Positions 58,263-64,000 of a DNA stretch of 64,000 nucleotides are shown piece after piece; position 1 is the first letter of the stretch; each line of letters begins with the position of its first letter. Source of the DNA: Trichobilharzia szidati (taxonomy: Eukaryota > Platyhelminthes > Trematoda > Strigeidida > Schistosomatidae); NCBI GenBank assembly GCA_944472155.2, contig OX235279.1, positions 55,091,564 to 55,155,563 on the forward strand, given 5' to 3'. The notes under the pieces were generated by a model, which saw only the letters and a list, made by a program, of their open reading frames with translations, searched no databases and was not told the origin of the DNA. The position numbers and the translations under genes are program-made.

Positions 58263-58609
58263 AGCATAATTCTACTCAAAAACCCACGCAGAAAATGTAT
58301 AATATTTAAAATAAAAAGGATGTATTAATCAAAAGTTACAACTCCTACACTTTGAATAATGTCACTTCATTAATAATTAACTTGTAGATTACAAAAATAC
58401 ATCAGTGTTTTTCTTCCTTCTTATATATTCTTAACTCACTGTTTTATGATATTCAGCAAAAGTGAATTCTAGACGTCATCAGAAAATGAATTATACTGTG
58501 TCATTATGTTTCTTAGCAAATAAATTTATTCAGTTATGGAATTGTTCTCTACAACAGTGTTTTTATTCTATTCGTATATTCTAAACTTTTCCCACTGGTG
58601 GCTAAAATG

Positions 58610-58780
58610 TAACTGTGATACATTGAATACATTCATCTGCGGACGACACATACGTGATCTGGGTTCGGTTTCCGGCATTGCTTAGCCGGTAGTAAGCCTG
58701 GTAAGGAAGGAAGGTTAAGTGTGGTGCCAGCAACCCAACCCTTTAAAAACATCAGCAATGCTACTGAAACTTCAGAGCTG
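58610..58780 (+). repeat. Unclassified G+C-rich repeat-like segment
   Basis: The stretch around GATCTGGGTTCGGTTTCCGGC stands out from the AT-rich context and has a B box-like GGTTCGGTTTCC. No A box, second copy or coding could be shown in the window. Confidence 0.25.
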
Positions 58781-60045
58781 AAACTTGAAGTCGTATGTTC
58801 CATTTGGAATGCAGTGGAATAAAAATTTTAAAAAATCTTAAGAAAAACCTTTGCAGAATTCCTCGTTTAACAAGTTTTCCCATGCAAGTAACTTGGAGTT
58901 ATTGTGTTCACACTTCTGTTTTAATTACTCGTAACAGTCGGCTGTACAATTTAGCTATCGGGAAAACTGATTGCATATCATGACGTTCTTTTTTGCTTCA
59001 TTTAGAACTGAAATGATTTCGCAATAATTTGAGGGCTCGTGTGTTAAATTTTCATCAGAATTTTCTGGGGTGACTTTAGCGTATTTTTGACAATGAAAGT
59101 GTTTTATTGTTACCACTAGTTTACAACTGATACAGAATGAAATATAAGGTTCTTGAACAAGATTTTACATTTATTGCTATAAGATTACACAGCCTATCAT
59201 GGCAAACATATCGGTCATCATGAGTGAATTTACTCTGCACTTATTTTATCATTGAAATATATGTCTCTAACTGATATGAGCACAAGAATACTGATTCCAA
59301 AGATAACAGATTTACTGTCTAGTGGGCATAAATATGATGCTATTGAAATTACTAAACACTAGAAATGAGTTTCGTCATAGTAATTATCGAGAATGATTTG
59401 AGATGATGAATGGAATCGAAAAGAAACTCTTCAGCCCACAATAGTGAGAATTTATTTCACTGATCCGGTGATATAGCCATCAAACATAAGGAAAATGACT
59501 TCGAAAATGATCTCAACTTCACTTTAGCCCTTAATTTTTCAGACAAATCAGTTTTAGAAAGATGATTTCTATGCCTTTTGATGAATTTTAGATGTGAAGT
59601 CCAGTAAGAGTTCGCCTATTACATCAAAGTGTTGTTTAAAATCTGAAATGAAGATAGGAAAAGTAATTTAGTCAGTGTTTACTAAGTCTAGATAGTGTGA
59701 AGTTTCAAGATTGAAGTATTCGTCAAAAGCTTAAGAGAAATCTATAGCAATCCTGCACAGCTGACTGCATTTGGAACAACGGTGAATCACATTAGGTTTA
59801 CTTTTCAACTTCTGAAGTCAGAATGATCAGCTTCTTCAACTAATTCAGCACATTCTTCAGAGTACGTTATCCTCAGTACCGTTGTAATGACTTCAAATAA
59901 ACCTGTATTTCTGTCATAGTCATTAAGCAGCAATGAAAAAACTTTATTCTGGTACACTAGCATTTGACAGAGAGAAAGTAAGAGTAGCACAATATCACGT
60001 ACCTTTCTTAAGTTACTGACTCTCACTGAAAACCATGTTGAGTAG
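58781..60045. other. No supportable gene
   Basis: AT-rich; small frames on both strands without domain, signal peptide or splice context. Confidence 0.4.
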
Positions 60046-60236
60046 ATCATTATTATTATTATTGTTCCCTTGGGTTCCTATTGGAACATAGGGCTTCAAC
60101 TACACGTCTCCACTTGTTTCTGTCTGTTTCTGCTGTACTTTTCACCTGCATCCATGTTAGTCCATACTGTTTCAACTCCTCTTCACACGATCTCCTCCAT
60201 GTCACCCTTGGACGTCCCTCCATGCTTCATTAGTTT
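60046..60236 (-). mobile_element. RTE-clade LINE 3' end with (ATT)n tail
   Basis: The minus strand reads HGGDRVKRELKQYGLTWMQV, then AETDRNKWRRVVEALCSNRN and stop. This is the typical C-terminus of RTE reverse transcriptases (W/D-R-x-x-W-R-x-x-VEALC). The (ATT)n at 60046-60063 is the 3' tail. Only about 60 codons remain. Confidence 0.75.
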
Positions 60237-61544
60237 AAAGTTCATAAAATGAGGAAAAATGGTGCTTTCTTATTGGCGCGCATTCATTCTGCTAAATTGA
60301 AAATTGGTAACAACGGATATTTTCAAAATGAAATTACTGATGCAAACCTGAGAACCTATTTGTTTTATTTATTCTCTATAAAAATCCAAAAAGTCATCGT
60401 CATCGATTACATGCTTGCATAAGCACACCAAATGAAATATTCAAAATTATATCTAAATGCAAAGATTTCATTAAAGGAGTTACAGCTTCGTCCTCTCCGC
60501 AGTTTAGAATCTTTCATTGCACTGATAAAGAAATCTGGATTTTGGTTATGGGATGAGACTGTCCAACGCCACCTTATATTAGAGTAATAAATTTTCACTT
60601 GTGAGAATCATAAGCTGCTTTTGCTCTTTAACCATTTCTCAGGTATTATTCAATTTCGGTAACAATCCTATCAGCATTGCTTTCCCATATTTCTCCTGTT
60701 CATAATTCATTTAACCTCAATAACAAAAAGGTTTTCCCTAGGTATGCATATTTTCTTGATTTTGTTTAATTTTACTATCAATTAAACTGACTAAATTATC
60801 TCTTTCTATATAAAATTTACTTAAAAAAAACATTTAAAATTACAAATACAAAATACTATTAAGTACAATCTGTTACTGTTGCATGTGTAAGTGAATAAAT
60901 GGAAGTTTTTGAAAGTAGCTCTTCGTTAAAGCTCCCGTCCTCTAATATTTCTAAGTTTACACTGAAATCGTTGTCTAACAAGATAATGAAAGTTCAGATA
61001 CTAAAAACTACACCAATAAGTCTAGTGCATCAGCAAATATGAAATCAATGCTTACATCTTTCTATCCCCCGACTGCTAGGACTAGAAACTAAACAAACTA
61101 ACGCGTGATAACACCACTTAACTTAGCGCCAATATGACAAACTCAGTTAATAGTCTGAAATAACATGATGGGCTTCAGGTTATATATCGGTTACCATCTA
61201 GTGACAAACAGTATGCAGAAGTTCATCTGAAGTCTGGTCAGGATACTCAAAAAACCTCTGACTTAAGTACTAACCTCCATATAAACTCGAATTCCCTTGA
61301 AGCTTTAGATGAAGGTTGTTCATCTTCGGTAAGTTGAGTGGTGAATTTATTTCAAGGTCTTCAAATACCACTGTATGACATACTATTCCTGTCAAACTCG
61401 TATAATACATAAGCATCTGTGTTCTTCTCAGTGGATGCGTATCTTGAATAAAGAGTCACTTAACTGTGGCTTCTACCAAAATTCGAACTGACAGTTTAGT
61501 AGTTTGGTTACTGGTCCCATTTACGTAGATATTTACCTGGGTTC

Positions 61545-61845
61545 AAGTGAGAAGTCATGACCAGTGATGTACAGCAGGTCGAAGGTGAGGATAAATACTC
61601 TCCAGAAACATTGGCTAGTGGTCACACTATGTTTGAATTGCCAGAAGTTTGAATTCATGGGACATTAGATCTTGTCCCAGTGGCTTATCGGTCTACGAGC
61701 TTACCTTGTGACCGGAAGGTACTTGGTTCGAACCCTTGTGGGTGCATACTGATGAAGGGTCCCGAACCAGGACGAAACAGTAGTCCAGTACTCCCAGGTT
61801 TTCCAGTCGTTCTCTTTTCAATGTGAGCTCACTATGAAATCCTGA
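61545..61845 (+). repeat. Hammerhead SINE A, best-preserved ribozyme
   Basis: The order is a 5' region (AGTGAGAAGTCATGACCAGTG), a tRNA-like head with A box-like TGGCTTATCGGTCTACG and B box GGTTCGAACCC, then the hammerhead at 61737-61798 and the 3' part CCCAGGTTTTCCAG. RNA polymerase III promoters joined to a hammerhead are the known design of schistosome SMalpha SINEs. Confidence 0.8.
61737..61798 (+). ncRNA. Hammerhead ribozyme in SINE A
   Basis: The core CTGATGA (61749-61755) and GAAA (61774-61777) are intact. Helix II is GTCC/GGAC with a CGAACCA loop, preceded by three extra bases AGG. Helix III is AC/GT with an AGTA loop, and cleavage is expected after C61785. Helix I pairs the upstream GGGTGC region with GTACTCCC, with an A-C mismatch at the first pair. 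It is the only SINE copy here with every invariant base. Confidence 0.6.
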
Positions 61846-63164
61846 AAGTATGATCACTGTTTTTGTGACCATTCAATTAACAAAAGATTTGACTTACATT
61901 TATATTTATTTTTTCTTTTCTTCGAATTATTCTTACAAATCAAAGCTTTGGATATAGTTCTGACTAAAAATGTTACTGGTAAAGGTAGAAAAATTAACAA
62001 ACATACACTCACATATTCTCTCTTTTTTCCAATAAATTATGGAAATTGAGATAACAGACTTTCCTTTTATCATCAATAACCAGGTAATTGGGGAACTAAG
62101 ACACTTTTCTTTCTCTTATATTATTTGTGAAATTGTGTGACTGTAAAAAACAGAAGTCATTTTAATGAGTACAGAATTTACAAGCAATTTTATCTCTGCC
62201 ATATCACTTTGTTCCATCTCACCGAAAATTATAATAAGAGTGGAAGCAATTATTTCTCTATACACTCCTGTATTATGAATGAAGCTCAAATGTTCAGAAC
62301 ATTATTTGCATCACACTAATTCTCCAGCTATGATTAACTCACTCCAGTTATATATAAAAGAAGAAAGTGTACCAAAAGTTATGCATATAAACCATTTATC
62401 AAGATGATTGTATGTTTATGAACATATCTGATTTGTACGGATTCATTTATGAGGTATACATTAGAATGAAATTTTTGGGCTTGTTAAGCTCCTAATAATT
62501 TAATAAAATGTGCTGTGATGACTACTGAGGTGATATAATGAAATCATTCAGCAGTGATAAAATTACTGAGTCCAGCTCTTTCCCCTACATGAGTCCGCTG
62601 TATCAGGCGCTGGTGTTAAAACAATGTAACTACCTGGTTAGCCTTTAAGTATAGATTAACTTCACACTTAACTGTAAGTATTGATCGTTCTTTCTACAAT
62701 TTTGCATAAAATGTGATCGTTTTTATTATTTTGTAGTGTTGATTACATAGAAAATGGATATCTTAACATAGGAAAACATAAATATTTCATTAGAGACACC
62801 ATTCTCCTCTATATTATAATCTATAGGCGTTCAGTAGTAGGTAATATACGCTTTTTCTTCATACTATTCAATATCGTACCGCCGTCTTTAAGTGAATAAT
62901 AACTGAAAAGATCCTGTATTTTATGATGAGAGGTAACAGTTGTACGTAATGAAACTGATGAAAGGTACCAATTTACTGAACTATTATTTTTATCCAAGCG
63001 ACATCCATATGTTTTGGCTTACGAGTACTGTATTTACAAAAGTTAAATATTTTAAATATATACTTTGTCAAAAGAGCATGTACAGGCGATTGCTTACAAG
63101 TCTGACAGTCTGCATTTAAACCGCAAGTTAAAGATTTTAATTCTCTACACATGACAATGTTTGA
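61846..63164. other. No supportable gene
   Basis: AT-rich noncoding sequence between SINE A and the RTE 3' end. 60240-61540 and 63331-64000 are similar. Confidence 0.4.
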
Positions 63165-63330
63165 ACAGTCAAGTGATGATGAAGAGTTGGACGTCCAAAG
63201 GTGACAAGGAGGAGGTCGTATGGACAAGTGTGAAGCCAGCTGACAGAGATTGCAGATAATACAGTGAACTGGAAATGTGCTGCTGAAGTTGTACTCTTCT
63301 CTATTAACCCAAAAGAATAATAATACTATC
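63165..63330 (+). mobile_element. RTE-clade LINE 3' end, decayed
   Basis: With one stop the plus strand reads RPKVTRRRSYGQV, then QLTEIADNTVNWKCAAEVVL and FSINPKE. It parallels the 60.1-kb C-terminus. AATAATAAT follows as the tail. The 147-codon minus-strand ORF covering it is incidental. Confidence 0.55.
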
Positions 63331-64000
63331 CCGTGGTTAACTTTGAGCTCTTTCAAACTGCAAAGTGAACTGATAGAACTCATCACGTCATATAACTCTG
63401 AATGTTCCAACAACATTGAAACTCTGAGAAATTTTTATCTGCAGTGATTTAAACATCTCTTGGTTTATGTAATTTTAATTAAATTATTCATCAGTTACAC
63501 AGAATACTGACTCTTCATTTAGCAACCAGTGTCAATACAAATAAAACATTCTGTTTCAGTCAAAATAATACGATACTGGGCACATTTCAAGTCCCAGTAT
63601 ATTGATTAATGTTCAATGTACAACAATTTAAGAATTTAACCGACAAATCCTTCTCAATAAAAAATAAAGTTGAGCAATGCTATAGAGAATATTAGTTACT
63701 TACTTCATTAGACTTACTAATAGTACAAAAGATAGTTGATTCAGTTAAACAACTTCTAGACTTCCGTTATAATCTTACATTTTTTGGGTAACTTTGATAT
63801 TCCTACAGTTAAAACTACTACTCGTATTTACGGAATGAAATTTAGTTCTACTCTCACTGACTAAACTGTGCCGCTATTGCGGTAGTTAAGCAAACTCTAT
63901 ACGCTTTCTTAACTTTTTTATCTTGCAAAAACCTAGGTAACTCCCATTATATTTTCAGACTGTAATTATTCCAAATACTCACTTTTTTTTCCAAAGAAAC

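Noticed and set aside
62973..63416. 147-codon minus-strand ORF
   Set aside because: It overlaps, antisense, the RTE C-terminus readable on the plus strand.
1..64000. Spliced-leader RNA, rRNA or CRISPR
   Set aside because: I looked for the schistosome spliced-leader end, rRNA signatures and regularly spaced repeats and saw none.

Overview
The window is AT-rich, gene-poor, intron- and repeat-rich animal DNA. Its mobile elements point to a blood fluke (Schistosoma or a close relative): short tRNA-headed repeats carrying hammerhead ribozymes of the kind known as SMalpha, RTE (SR2-like) and CR1-like LINEs, several lineages of Penelope-like elements (PLEs), and very long introns. I assign no species. 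No bacterial genes, CRISPR arrays, rRNA or free-standing tRNA genes were seen.

The main host gene runs on the + strand from 21358 to 52159. Four exons (21358-21439, 44533-44670, 50344-50457, 51864-52159), all joined by phase-1 introns with GT/AG ends, give a 209-residue secreted protein: signal peptide, one LDL-receptor class A (LDLa) module, and a conserved helical C-terminal region. This is the layout of the invertebrate neuropeptide precursor prohormone-4 (IDLSRF-like peptide precursor). The first intron is about 23 kb. A likely terminal exon of another + strand gene lies just upstream (21114-21193), and the window may open on the last bases of an exon (1-10). A 78-codon ORF with a good signal peptide lies on the - strand inside intron 1 (33062-33298).

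Most other recognisable sequence is mobile-element derived. From left to right: a hairpin (4180-4315); a decayed RTE LINE (about 6430-9235); an inverted pair of PLE fragments (11130-12185); PLE terminal-repeat remnants at 13.4, 14.2, 16.0 and 26.7 kb; a nearly intact PLE (28219-30997) with identical 111-bp terminal repeats, inserted into an older CR1-like LINE on the other strand; RTE and PLE fragments at 35.9-40.3 kb; a 2,215-bp tandem duplication (45643-50072) built of hammerhead SINEs and palindromic PLE repeats inside intron 2; near-identical SINE copies at 40.3 and 52.8 kb; a PLE relic at 55 kb; a Gypsy-type gag relic at 58 kb; and RTE 3' ends at 60.1 and 63.2 kb.

The most interesting signal is the hammerhead motifs. 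Almost every PLE terminal repeat can be folded as a hammerhead with the invariant core bases retained, but the base pair between core positions 3 and 8 differs by lineage: C-G at 28.3 and 30.9 kb, A-U in the 11-12, 47 and 50 kb family, G-C at 37.0 and 9.3 kb, perhaps U-A at 16.1 kb. The PLE versions also share one extra nucleotide between A9 and helix II. Long stretches between the listed features show no supportable gene.
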